Source: an uncultured Christensenella sp.
GTDB taxonomy: Bacteria; Bacillota; Clostridia; Christensenellales; Borkfalkiaceae
Length of the DNA stretch: 64,000 bases
Direction of reading: 5' to 3'
Assembly (NCBI GenBank): GCA_910579525.1
Contig: CAJTUK010000003.1
Location: 124,001 to 188,000 of the forward strand
The position numbers and the translations under genes are program-made. The notes below the pieces were generated by a model, which saw only the letters and a list, made by a program, of their open reading frames with translations, made no database searches and was not told the origin of the DNA. Position 1 is the first letter of the stretch. Each line of letters begins with the position of its first letter. Of the stretch, positions 18,448 to 25,757 are shown piece after piece.

Positions 18448-18927
18448 TTTGCACTTATTGTTTAAATCTTTTTTTTCGTAAACAAAGCAGTCGAATTCCT
18501 CGTTATAGAGATTGGTTTTAAAATATCCGCACGCTTGAAAAAAATTTTCGGCACCGTCGTTTGGCAAGCAGTAAGCTTTTTCCGTGCCGCGCTCTCTCAA
18601 ACGCATTTCGGCGGTGTAAAGCAAAAATCTCCCCAGTCCTTGGCGTCGGCGGGATGGGATAACATAAATTTCCCGTATGTCGCCCCAGCCCTCGCGGAGA
18701 CAAAACTCGTTGTCTATATCGTCGCGCTGATATACGCAAAACCCCGCGAATACTCCGTCCTCTTCAAGAACGTCCGCGCTTATAAGGCCGGCTTTCAAAT
18801 CTGGCATAACGTATTCGTCCAAAAGGTGGGGGACGTCTTCGCCGCAATCCAACTCTTTATAATAGTTTTCAAACAGTTTTGCAAATTCCGCTTGTGTTTT
18901 ATCGCTTAACGGAGTCACTTTAATCAT
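18445..18927 (-). CDS. GNAT-family N-acetyltransferase
   Basis: 160 residues with the GNAT fold. Acetyl-CoA site IYVIPSRRRQGLGRFLL (motif A, R/Q-x-x-G-x-G/A) lies at about 88-104, and a C-terminal AYCLPNDGAENFFQACGYFK (motif B) follows. AAGGTG ribosome site before the ATG at 18927. It stands downstream of rpmA on the same strand but is separated by the rpmA terminator. The acceptor substrate is not visible. Confidence 0.85.
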   Translation of the reverse strand: MIKVTPLSDKTQAEFAKLFENYYKELDCGEDVPHLLDEYVMPDLKAGLISADVLEEDGVFAGFCVYQRDDIDNEFCLREGWGDIREIYVIPSRRRQGLGRFLLYTAEMRLRERGTEKAYCLPNDGAENFFQACGYFKTNLYNEEFDCFVYEKKDLNNKCK

Positions 18928-18952
18928 AAATACACCTTGCGGCGCGTTTGCG

Positions 18953-18999
18953 CCTTAAAAAAAGTGAGAACGGCAAATTTGCGTTCTCACTTGTGTTTT
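18953..18999 (-). terminator. Terminator after rpmA
   Basis: Stem AAGTGAGAACG / CGTTCTCACTT (18962-18972 with 18982-18992), 9-nt loop. Read on the minus strand it ends in a seven-T run. It closes the rplU-rpmA operon. Confidence 0.85.
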
Positions 19000-19278
19000 T
19001 TATTCTGCAACGGGATAAATGGAAACTTGCTTTCCGTCTTTGCCCGCTCTTTCGAACTTAACCGTTCCGTCGATAAGCGCAAACAGCGTATCGTCCTTGC
19101 CTATGCCAACGTTGGCACCGGGTTTGAACTTTGTTCCGCGCTGTCTTACCAAAATGTTTCCGGCAAGTACGAACTGACCGTCCGAACGCTTAACGCCGAG
19201 CATTTTGGGGTTGCTGTCTCTGCCGTTGTGGGACGAACCGGTTCCCTTTTTATGGGCGAATAATCTTAAAAACAACAT
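19000..19278 (-). CDS. rpmA: Ribosomal protein bL27 with cleavable-type N-terminus
   Basis: Large-subunit protein whose N-terminal tail reaches the peptidyl-transferase centre. 92 residues. The N-terminus is MLFLRLFAHKKG: hydrophobic residues before AHKKG are the Bacillota pre-sequence that protease Prp removes between Phe and Ala, here one residue shorter than the usual form. The body has GSSHNGRDSNPKMLGVKR and GNILVRQRGTKF. It lies 17 bp downstream of rplU with AAGGAGG. In Bacillota the prp gene (ysxB) normally sits between the two genes; there is no room for it here. Confidence 0.97.
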   Translation of the reverse strand: MLFLRLFAHKKGTGSSHNGRDSNPKMLGVKRSDGQFVLAGNILVRQRGTKFKPGANVGIGKDDTLFALIDGTVKFERAGKDGKQVSIYPVAE

Positions 19279-19295
19279 AGCTTGCTTCCTCCTTA

Positions 19296-19709
19296 TTATT
19301 CCGCTTTGGTTTCAACCGCTTCGGTTGCGGGTTTTGCCGCCGTTTTTTTAGCCGCGGGCTTCTTTGCCGCAGCAGTTTTCTTTGCCGCGGGTTTTTCAGC
19401 TTCCGCTTCGCCTATTGCGGTAATCTTAACGAGGGTATAGGGCTGTCTGTGGCCCTGCTTCTTTCTCTCGTTTTTCTTGGGCTTGTACTTAAAGACTATT
19501 ATCTTCTTGTCTTTGCCCTCGCTTATAACCTCTGCTTTAACCTTTACGGTTGCAACCTCCGCGCAAACCTGAACGCCCTTTTCGTCAGCCGTCAGTATTA
19601 CGGGGAATTCAACCGTTTCGCCCGCCTTTTTGCCGAGCTTTTCAACCTTTACAAGGTCGCCTACGCAAGCCTTATACTGCTTTCCGCCGTTTTCGAATAT
19701 TGCGTACAT
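19296..19709 (-). CDS. rplU: Ribosomal protein bL21 with Lys/Ala tail
   Basis: Large-subunit 23S rRNA-binding protein. 137 residues against about 103 in the family. The first 100 are canonical (MYAIFENGGKQYKACVGDLV, then KKQGHRQPYTLVKI). The extra 35 are a lysine/alanine repeat (AAKKPAAKKTAAKPA) like histone H1 tails, ending acidic. AGGAGG 9 bp before ATG. First gene of the rplU-rpmA transcript, with a leader upstream. Confidence 0.97.
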   Translation of the reverse strand: MYAIFENGGKQYKACVGDLVKVEKLGKKAGETVEFPVILTADEKGVQVCAEVATVKVKAEVISEGKDKKIIVFKYKPKKNERKKQGHRQPYTLVKITAIGEAEAEKPAAKKTAAAKKPAAKKTAAKPATEAVETKAE

Positions 19710-19712
19710 AGT

Positions 19713-19830
19713 GAAAATACCTCCTCTAACCAGTCTCGCCGAACCTTGGGGCGGTGCAAAGGCACTCTTATAAAAGCCCTGTCCGAGCGGCTCGTTATTA
19801 AATTTATCATAAATGCGGGAGGTTAGTCAA
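19713..19830 (-). promoter_or_regulatory. rplU promoter and candidate L21 leader
   Basis: On the minus strand TTGACT (19825-19830) with a -10-like ATAAAT 17 bp on is followed by about 80 nt of GC-rich sequence able to fold (GAGTGCCTTTGCACC and neighbouring stems) before the rplU ribosome site. Position and length fit the Bacillota L21 leader, an autoregulatory RNA. The -35 overlaps the first base pairs of the 53-bp tandem repeat. A covariance search for the L21 leader would decide. Confidence 0.45.
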
Positions 19831-20094
19831 GCAATTTTAACATCGGTTCTATTAAATATTTCACTATGCTTGCGGTGCGACAAGCAATTTTAACATCGGT
19901 TCTATTAAATATTTCACTATGCTTGCGGTGCGACAAGCAATTTTAATAACAGTTCTATTAAATATTTCACTATGCTTGCGGTACGTCAAGCAATTTTAAA
20001 TAATGAACGGCAAAATATAGAAAAAATTGCTTGCGGTGCGACAAGCAATTTTAATAAAAGTTCTATTAAATATTTCGGTTATGCTTGCATGACG
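19828..20094. repeat. Tandem repeat of five 53-55 bp units with palindromic junctions
   Basis: Units begin at 19828, 19881, 19934, 19987 and 20042. Units 1 and 2 look identical; unit 3 differs at a few bases; unit 4 keeps only its ends; unit 5 is close to unit 3. Each junction reads GCTTGCGGTGCGACAAGC, a hairpin. At the unit 4/5 junction the palindrome extends to AAAATTGCTTG / CAAGCAATTTT. The array fills the gap between the rplU promoter and the 20168 gene. Conservation of the whole unit argues against CRISPR spacers. Confidence 0.85.
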
Positions 20095-20167
20095 CAGAGT
20101 ATTTATGCCATGTGAATAAAATTTAGAGCTCAACGCAAACTGTTTTTAAGGAGAAAATTTTAAAATT

Positions 20168-20608
20168 ATGGAAGAACTCAAAAAAGACAGCGAAGTTTTG
20201 GCTGAAATCTACCGCAACGCGCAACTTGCACTTACGAGCATATCGGACATTCTGCCCGAAATAGACGACGTGAACATAAAAGAGGAGATACTCCGCGAAC
20301 ACGAGGAGTATGAAAGAATTTGCAGTGAGGCGGCTTCTCTCGCACACAAATTCGACGTTGAACTCAAAGAGCCCAACCCTGTTAAAAAGGCTATGATGTG
20401 GTCGGCAATAAAAATGGGCACCGCAAACGACAATTCCGCGCAGAATATTGCGCAGATGATGATACGCGGCACGGTTACGGGACTCACATCGTTAAAAACC
20501 TCTTTAACCGACGGAGAAAGAGTAATGGACGAAGAGGTTAAAAAGCTCCTCTGCGACTTAATCGATATGGAAGAAAAGTTCGAAGCCAAATTAAAAACTT
20601 ATCTTTGA
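20168..20608 (+). CDS. Conserved hypothetical helical protein
   Basis: 146 residues, almost entirely helical and acidic, with no signal peptide or membrane helix. The N-terminal part (about 1-60) looks like a helical hairpin (IYRNAQLALTSISDILPEI, EEILREHEEYERI). A conserved-looking central block PVKKAMMWSAIKMGT is followed by AQMMIRGTVTGLTSL. The pattern recalls ferritin-like/DUF2383-type four-helix bundles, but the usual Glu-x-x-His metal ligands are not evident. AAGGAG precedes ATG. It interrupts the usual neighbourhood of rng and rplU, facing the opposite way. Confidence 0.75.
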   Translation: MEELKKDSEVLAEIYRNAQLALTSISDILPEIDDVNIKEEILREHEEYERICSEAASLAHKFDVELKEPNPVKKAMMWSAIKMGTANDNSAQNIAQMMIRGTVTGLTSLKTSLTDGERVMDEEVKKLLCDLIDMEEKFEAKLKTYL

Positions 20609-20619
20609 CGTGTTTATAA

Positions 20620-20660
20620 AAATTCGCGCCCGACGCATTAAAGCGTCGGGCGCTGTCTTT
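20620..20660. terminator. Bidirectional terminator between 20168 gene and rng
   Basis: Perfect 11-bp stem GCGCCCGACGC / GCGTCGGGCGC with 6-nt loop. T-rich on the plus side and, read from the minus strand, followed by GAATTTTTAT. Confidence 0.8.
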
Positions 20661-22140
20661 AAACTATTTTAACGGCGTTGGTCGGGATTTCGAACGGGAG
20701 GGGCTTATAAACAACTTTCTCTTCGTGGTAAGTGCGGTGCGGCACGGCGTATATTTCTGCCCCGCGCGATTTTAAGTCCGCTATAAATTGCTCGTGGCGG
20801 ATAAGTTTTTCAAGAATATCCGCGTTCATATCCAGCCTTAAAACCTTGTTTCCGTCCGCAATGCAGTCGAGTATTTTAGTTCTTATTCCAAAAAGTATAT
20901 ATTCATGCGAAAGGGTGTAGCCCGTTTCGTCGCAGTATCTGCACGGCTTGGTCATGGAGGGCAAAGGGTTGAGTCCCGTGCGCTTTCGCGTGAACTCCAC
21001 CAGTCCGAACTGCGACATAGGCGCAACGCAACATTTAGATTTGTCCTCTTTGAGGGCGCGCGTAAATTCTTCCACAAGAGCTTTATTGTGCGCGGGGCTC
21101 TGCATGTCTATAAAATCCACCACGATCAGCCCGCCTATATTGCGCAGTTTAACCTGCCGAGCGATCTCTCGCGCCGCCTCTATATTCGTATGGTAAACGG
21201 TCTGTTCAAGATTATAATCGCCTGTAAAACTGCCCGTGTTCACGTCTATAACGGTAAGAGCTTCGGTCTTTTCTATGATTATATATGCTCCGTTGTCAAG
21301 GTTTACCCGCGGGGAAACTATTGAAAGTATCTGTTCGGAAATCCCCAGTTCCGCAAACATATCCCTGCCCGTATCGTGTAAAATCACGGGTTTGCGCGTC
21401 TGCTCGGGGTACAGGTTGTTTATTCTTTCGGCTTCCTTTTTGAGCTCCGCGTTGCCTACGTAAATTTTGTCGATATCGTTGAACATTATATCGCGCATTA
21501 CTCTTACCGGTATGGAGACGTCGGAATACAGCAACGCACCCGTAGGAGCGCCGGCAAACTTGTCTTTTATTTCCGCATAAAGATTTTTAAGATAAGCGTA
21601 TTCGTCTTTGAGCTGCGAGCGCGTCACGTATGGCGCTGCTGTGCGAAAAATCAACCCCTCGTTTTCGCCTTTCAACCGTTTGGCGGAAAAAGCGAGGTTT
21701 TTCCGCAGTTCCTCGTCGTATATCTTGCGCGACACCCCCGTGAACGGCGTTTCGGGCATATATATCAGGCATTTGCCTACGAAGGAGGGGCGCAGGGTGA
21801 CTTTGGCGCCCTTGCAACCGGTGGGCAGTTTGGTAACCTGAACCAGAACCTCTTCGCCCTCGTGCAGTTCGCGTAAGGCGGCTGGCGAACTTTCTATTTT
21901 ATCCGCCTCGTGCGGGTTTTCTTCAACAAGCGGCAAAAAACAGTTTTTTTCAAGCCCGCAGTTTACAAAAGCCGCCTGCATACCGGGGTGTACGCTTTCC
22001 ACCACGCCTTTATAAACGTTTCCCACGGCGCAGCCTGTGGCGTTTTTATCAAACCCGAATTCCACCGCCTTGCCGTTTTCGGTTACGGCGGCTACCGTGT
22101 AGCCGCAATATCCGTCGAAATAAATAGTTTTTTTGCCCAT
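20659..22140 (-). CDS. rng: Ribonuclease G/E family endoribonuclease
   Basis: 493 residues. S1 RNA-binding domain near the N-terminus (GNVYKGVVESVHPGMQAAFVNCG, about 40-62), then the catalytic DNase-I-like domain. Acidic metal site VIDVNTGSFTG and VVDFIDM are followed by Zn-link CRYCDETG. It cleaves AU-rich single-stranded RNA in mRNA decay and rRNA processing. The short form without a degradosome tail fits RNase G. Strand and neighbourhood match the Bacillota rng-rplU-rpmA order, but a tandem repeat and an opposing gene lie between rng and rplU here. GGAGAG precedes ATG. Confidence 0.93.
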   Translation of the reverse strand: MGKKTIYFDGYCGYTVAAVTENGKAVEFGFDKNATGCAVGNVYKGVVESVHPGMQAAFVNCGLEKNCFLPLVEENPHEADKIESSPAALRELHEGEEVLVQVTKLPTGCKGAKVTLRPSFVGKCLIYMPETPFTGVSRKIYDEELRKNLAFSAKRLKGENEGLIFRTAAPYVTRSQLKDEYAYLKNLYAEIKDKFAGAPTGALLYSDVSIPVRVMRDIMFNDIDKIYVGNAELKKEAERINNLYPEQTRKPVILHDTGRDMFAELGISEQILSIVSPRVNLDNGAYIIIEKTEALTVIDVNTGSFTGDYNLEQTVYHTNIEAAREIARQVKLRNIGGLIVVDFIDMQSPAHNKALVEEFTRALKEDKSKCCVAPMSQFGLVEFTRKRTGLNPLPSMTKPCRYCDETGYTLSHEYILFGIRTKILDCIADGNKVLRLDMNADILEKLIRHEQFIADLKSRGAEIYAVPHRTYHEEKVVYKPLPFEIPTNAVKIV

Positions 22141-22330
22141 AGCTCTCTCCGTGCGTTATCCGCGCCATATGTGCGGGGCAATATGCACCCCGCCACAGAT
22201 AAGATTATAAATTAAAAAGAATGTTTTATCAATAAAAAACAGGAAAAATTTGACAATTTATTATAAAAAGGGTATAATAATAAAAAACGCACCGAAAGGT
22301 ATTTTAAAAAGCCATAAAGGAGTAAATATC

Positions 22331-22762
22331 ATGAAAATCGATTTTAAGGGAATTACGGGGGAAGAACTCTCTTTCAAACTCAACAGAGTAAAGCTCAATC
22401 CCGAGGACAAGCTGGATATTAAGCCCCAGTTTTCAAGACAGGTAAGAAAGGTAAACGGCAACGACAAACTCAACTTCGTGGCGCTTTCAGTAAAAATAGA
22501 AAGCACGGAAGAAGAACCCAAACCCTTTAATATCCTCGCAACGCTCGTCGGCGTATTCGAGGTGGAGGACCTTCACGGCGAGGCGGACGAAAGAAGATTC
22601 GTTATAGAAGCTACAAAGCTCGTTTATCCCTATCTCCGTTCGGCGGTTACCAATCTCACCGCCAACGCGTACATCGCGCCGTTGAATCTGCCCGTAATTT
22701 CCGGACCCATATTCCCCGAGGACAGAGACCAGTTCGCATTCGCCCCCGGCGGTCTCAACTAA
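22331..22762 (+). CDS. SecB-like export chaperone
   Basis: 143 residues from ATG 22331 (AAAGGAG 8 bp before). The C-terminal half has the SecB signature pattern YLRSAVTNLTANAYIAPLNLP followed by a Pro-rich end, and the length is close to SecB (about 150). SecB holds unfolded preproteins for SecA. It is rare in Bacillota, where SecB-like proteins may instead act with toxin-antitoxin systems; no toxin gene lies next to this one. It has its own promoter region and terminator. Confidence 0.78.
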   Translation: MKIDFKGITGEELSFKLNRVKLNPEDKLDIKPQFSRQVRKVNGNDKLNFVALSVKIESTEEEPKPFNILATLVGVFEVEDLHGEADERRFVIEATKLVYPYLRSAVTNLTANAYIAPLNLPVISGPIFPEDRDQFAFAPGGLN

Positions 22763-22777
22763 ATAATTTTAAAATTC

Positions 22778-22815
22778 AACCGCCGTTGCTCAAAAGCGCA
22801 ACGGCGGTTTTTCCG
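22778..22815 (+). terminator. Terminator after SecB-like gene
   Basis: 12-bp stem AACCGCCGTTGC / GCAACGGCGGTT with an 8-nt loop and TTTTT. Confidence 0.85.
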
Positions 22816-22817
22816 TA

Positions 22818-22845
22818 TTGACAATTATCGGTTATACGGTATAAT
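22818..22845 (+). promoter_or_regulatory. Strong promoter without an obvious intact gene
   Basis: TTGACA, 16-bp spacer, TATAAT. About 40 bp downstream is ATG 22882 opening only a 10-codon frame (MKKLLNFPNL). It could drive a broken gene, the 22940 frame, or a small RNA reading toward rpmG. Confidence 0.55.
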
Positions 22846-22939
22846 TTTAGTAAGGTTGTATTGCCATAAACGGAGTCGGGTATGAAAAAGTTATTAAATT
22901 TTCCAAATTTGTGACGAGGGGCGGATATTATATTCGGGA

Positions 22940-23122
22940 TTGTTGCATTTGTTAATTTACAATCCGGAAGAAATCGAGATTTTAGAAAAAGAAACAACAA
23001 ACGACTCATGCCCTATAAAAGGTTTGAAAAAAGGCTCGGTTATAATTCAATTCGACGATAGTAACGGAGCGCCAATAAAAGAACCCCGAAATTATATTAA
23101 AATCTTGATAATTTTCGATTAA
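22940..23122 (+). pseudogene. Possible fragment of a small gene
   Basis: 60-codon frame from TTG 22940 with protein-like content (NPEEIEILEKETTNDSCPI, GSVIIQFDDSNGAPIKEP) but no ATG and no ribosome site. The only well-placed start, ATG 22882, is in another frame and stops after 10 codons. A frameshifted or decayed gene is the simplest reading. I recognise no family. Confidence 0.3.
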
Positions 23123-23158
23123 ACACCCTTTAAAATTTTTAAAAACCTTTAAAAAGTA

Positions 23159-23187
23159 TTGACAAGCCCCCTTTTCGTGTGTTAAAC
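23159..23187 (+). promoter_or_regulatory. Promoter of rpmG-secE-nusG
   Basis: TTGACA, 17-bp spacer, TTAAAC, about 50 bp before rpmG. A TTAGCACTC follows at 23193-23201, but without its inverted partner. Confidence 0.5.
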
Positions 23188-23239
23188 TTTGTTAGCACTC
23201 GAATGGGGGTGTAATTTTTTTGTACGGAGTTTTTCCAAA

Positions 23240-23407
23240 ATGGCTAAAAAATCAGACGTGAGAACGAAAATCACTCTCGAATGTACCGAGTGCAAGCACC
23301 GCAATTACGACAGCTATAAAAATAAGCGTAACGATCCCGACAGACTCACGATGTCGAAATATTGCCCTTTCTGCAAGAAGCACACCGAGCACAAAGAAAG
23401 CAAGTAA
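23240..23407 (+). CDS. rpmG: Ribosomal protein bL33, zinc form
   Basis: 55-residue large-subunit protein. Both CxxC pairs are present (CTEC and CPFC), so this is the zinc-binding version. The start is ATG 23240 inside a longer frame; ACGGAG lies upstream. It is followed by secE in the usual Bacillota order (the tRNA-Trp often found between them is absent). Confidence 0.96.
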   Translation: MAKKSDVRTKITLECTECKHRNYDSYKNKRNDPDRLTMSKYCPFCKKHTEHKESK

Positions 23408-23467
23408 TCGGTTTACGGGTTCGGCTTATGCGTAGCGTAAGCGCTACCCGCGCGAGGAGGTATATTT

Positions 23468-23701
23468 ATGGCTAAACAAGTCGGTAAAGACGAGAAGAAG
23501 CCCAATTTTTTCGTAAGAATGGGCAAAAAGCTCAAAGAAACGTTTTCGGAACTTAAACGCGTAACGTGGCCCACCTTCCCCAAGGTGGTAAAGAGCACGT
23601 GCGTCGTTTTGGTGGTCGTGTTGGTTTTCCTTGTGGTGCTCACGGGCATAAACTACGGTTTGCAAGAGCTTTTAAGGCTTATTACGGAAATCGGGGCGTA
23701 A
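23468..23701 (+). CDS. secE: Preprotein translocase subunit SecE
   Basis: 77 residues: an amphipathic cytoplasmic helix (KKLKETFSELKRVTWPTFPK, the conserved SecE WP motif) and one membrane helix (about 42-62). It clamps SecY, which is encoded at 45258. GAGGAGG precedes ATG, and nusG starts 3 bp after the stop. Confidence 0.96.
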   Translation: MAKQVGKDEKKPNFFVRMGKKLKETFSELKRVTWPTFPKVVKSTCVVLVVVLVFLVVLTGINYGLQELLRLITEIGA

Positions 23702-23704
23702 ACT

Positions 23705-24247
23705 ATGGCGACGATGGTAGCTGACACCGAGAACCCTTGCTGGTATATCCTTCACACATATTCGGGTTACGAATCTATGGTAAAGGACAGCTTGTTCCGG
23801 CTTATTGAAAACAATAACTTACAGAACATGATCTTTGACGTCAAAATTCCTATGGAGCAGACGATTGAAGAAAAGAACGGCAAGCGCAAAATAGTCGAGC
23901 GCAAACTTTTGCCGTGCTACGTGTTTATAAAAATGATATATTCCAACCAGCTCTGGTACTGGGTAACCAATACGAGGGGAGTAACCGGCTTCGTAGGCCC
24001 GCAGGGCAGACCTATCCCCATGAAAGAAGCGGAAATCCGCAAAATGCGACTCGAAGAGGTCGTTGTGGACGCAGACTTCGCGGTCGGCGACAAGGTTGCC
24101 GTGGAATCGGGTCCTTTGGAGGGATTCGAAGGCGTTATCACCGAGCTTAACGACGCTTCGCAAAAGGCTAAAGTCAATATTCAGATGTTCGGAAGAAACA
24201 CCGACGTGGAAGTGGAATATATCCAGATAAGAAAACTGACCGATTAA
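23705..24247 (+). CDS. nusG: Transcription termination/antitermination protein NusG
   Basis: 180 residues with NGN domain (WYILHTYSGYE, then CYVFIKM, WYWVTNTRGVTGFVG) and a C-terminal KOW domain (VGDKVAVESGPLEGFEGVI). It binds RNA polymerase and couples transcription with translation or Rho. It follows secE by 3 bp, the near-universal arrangement. Confidence 0.97.
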   Translation: MATMVADTENPCWYILHTYSGYESMVKDSLFRLIENNNLQNMIFDVKIPMEQTIEEKNGKRKIVERKLLPCYVFIKMIYSNQLWYWVTNTRGVTGFVGPQGRPIPMKEAEIRKMRLEEVVVDADFAVGDKVAVESGPLEGFEGVITELNDASQKAKVNIQMFGRNTDVEVEYIQIRKLTD

Positions 24248-24371
24248 TTTTTAAATTGACAATAACGTCGGGATTATTAAAGTCAAATAACTTTTTTAGT
24301 CTTGGCGGTTTGTGGGAGAATTTGTTAAATCTTTTATGGCAGATTCGTTAACCACGAAGGAGATATAAATA
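24248..24371 (+). promoter_or_regulatory. Leader before rplK, candidate L1-binding region
   Basis: 124-bp gap with TTGACA at 24256 (its -10 is weak) and GTGGGAG near 24312 facing AACCAC near 24350, close to the rplK ribosome site. L1 regulates the L11-L1 operon by binding such an rRNA mimic. The fold is inferred, not tested. Confidence 0.35.
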
Positions 24372-24797
24372 ATGGCAAAGAAAATCACGGCTGTAGTCAA
24401 ATTGCAGCTCCCTGCCGGCAAAGCCACTCCGGCTCCCCCCGTAGGCTCCACGCTGGGCCCTCACGGAATCAACATTCCGGGTTTCACCAAGGAATTCAAC
24501 GCTAAAACCGCCGCACAGGCAGGTCTTATCATTCCCTGCGTAGTAACCATTTATCAGGACAGAAGTTTCACTTTCGAGCTTAAAACTCCCCCTACGCCCG
24601 TACTCATTAAAAAGGCGTTGGGTTTAGAGACGGCAAGCGCCCGCCCCAACAGGGACAAAGTGGGCAAGCTCACCAAGGCTCAGGTAGAAGAAATAGCAAA
24701 GACCAAAATGCCCGATCTTAACTGCACCGACCTCGATGCGGCGAAGAGCATGGTTAAAGGCACCGCGCGTTCTATGGGCGTTACGGTAGAAGAGTAA
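24372..24797 (+). CDS. rplK: Ribosomal protein uL11
   Basis: 141 residues, standard length. KLQLPAGKATPAPPVGSTLGPHGINI is cleanly the L11 N-terminal domain, and the C-terminal rRNA-binding half ends MVKGTARSMGV. It forms the stalk base and GTPase centre with L10-L12. Followed 13 bp later by rplA. Confidence 0.98.
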   Translation: MAKKITAVVKLQLPAGKATPAPPVGSTLGPHGINIPGFTKEFNAKTAAQAGLIIPCVVTIYQDRSFTFELKTPPTPVLIKKALGLETASARPNRDKVGKLTKAQVEEIAKTKMPDLNCTDLDAAKSMVKGTARSMGVTVEE

Positions 24798-24810
24798 GGA
24801 GGGTAAACGG

Positions 24811-25500
24811 ATGAAACTTGCTAAAAAGTACGCGGAAAGCGTTAAATCTTACGACCCTTCCAAATCTTACGATTTAAACGAAGCGGCTAAAATAGTTATA
24901 GACACGGCAAAAGCCAAATTCGACGAAACTATCGAGCTCCATATCCGTTTGGGCGTTGACCCCCGTCAGGCAGACCAGCAGGTCCGCGGCGTTCTCGTCC
25001 TCCCTCACGGTACCGGCAAAACCAAAAAAGTTCTCGTAATCGCCAAGGGCGACAAGGCGGACGCGGCAACGGCGGCGGGCGCTGATTACGTAGGCGCGGA
25101 AGAAACCATTCAGCGCATACAGTCGCAAAACTGGTTCGATTTCGACGTTATGATCACCACGCCCGACATGATGGGTATGGTAGGTAGAATAGGCCGTATC
25201 CTCGGACCCAAAGGCTTGATGCCCAACCCCAAGTCGGGCACGGTTACTATGGACGTTGCAAAGGCGGTTAAAGAAGTTAAGGCAGGTAAAGTAGAATACC
25301 GTCTCGACAAAACCGCTATTATCCACGTTCCCATCGGCAAAAAGTCTTTCGGCGTGGAAAAGCTTACCGAAAACTTCACCGCTCTTATGGACGCGGTAGT
25401 CAAGGCAAAGCCCGCGGCGGCAAAAGGTCAGTACATCAAGAGCGTAACTCTCGCTTCCACGATGGGCCCCGGCGTCAAGGTAACTTACAACAAAGGTTAA
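24811..25500 (+). CDS. rplA: Ribosomal protein uL1
   Basis: 229 residues. Family markers are LPHGTGKTKKVLV, MGMVGRIGRILGPKGLMPNPK and GTVTMDVAKAVKEVKAGKVEYR. L1 stalk protein and likely autogenous repressor of this operon. No terminator is evident before the L10 promoter. Confidence 0.98.
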   Translation: MKLAKKYAESVKSYDPSKSYDLNEAAKIVIDTAKAKFDETIELHIRLGVDPRQADQQVRGVLVLPHGTGKTKKVLVIAKGDKADAATAAGADYVGAEETIQRIQSQNWFDFDVMITTPDMMGMVGRIGRILGPKGLMPNPKSGTVTMDVAKAVKEVKAGKVEYRLDKTAIIHVPIGKKSFGVEKLTENFTALMDAVVKAKPAAAKGQYIKSVTLASTMGPGVKVTYNKG

Positions 25501-25525
25501 AAGCGTTTAAAGTCGGTTAAATTTA

Positions 25526-25554
25526 TTGACAATACTGTTTTTTAACGCTATACT
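25526..25554 (+). promoter_or_regulatory. Promoter of rplJ-rplL
   Basis: TTGACA, 17-bp spacer, TATACT, 26 bp after rplA. It starts a leader of about 195 nt. Confidence 0.75.
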
Positions 25555-25559
25555 AACAA

Positions 25560-25757
25560 CGTAATAAATTTCTATGCCGAAGAAGTCGGGTGCTTTTTGC
25601 TCAATATCCCGATTAGGTGACGGGAAAGTTTTTTAATAAGCGATTATTCTAAATTCCTTGCGTCACTCTAAACGCAGGGAATTTTTTACAAAACGCGTTT
25701 TATAAGACGTCGTTTGACGTTTGAATAACGCGAACTAATTTTATAGGAGGTAATAAT
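25560..25757 (+). promoter_or_regulatory. L10 leader with attenuator
   Basis: Long structured leader before rplJ. Its strongest element is a terminator-like hairpin AAATTCCTTGCGT / ACGCAGGGAATTT with TTTTTT at 25651-25687, so transcription can stop before the genes. In Bacillota the L10-L12 complex binds this leader to control its own synthesis; here the identity is inferred from position plus the attenuator. Confidence 0.6.

Noticed and set aside
19828..20094. CRISPR array
   Set aside because: The entire 53-bp unit is repeated, including the would-be spacer; there are no cas genes and unit 4 is merely degenerate.
23190..23215. CIRCE heat-shock operator (TTAGCACTC)
   Set aside because: Only the left half is present; the expected GAGTGCTAA nine bases later is absent.
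23408..23467. tRNA-Trp between rpmG and secE, as in many Bacillota
   Set aside because: The 60-bp gap is too short and holds no cloverleaf; I found no convincing tRNA or rRNA gene in the window.
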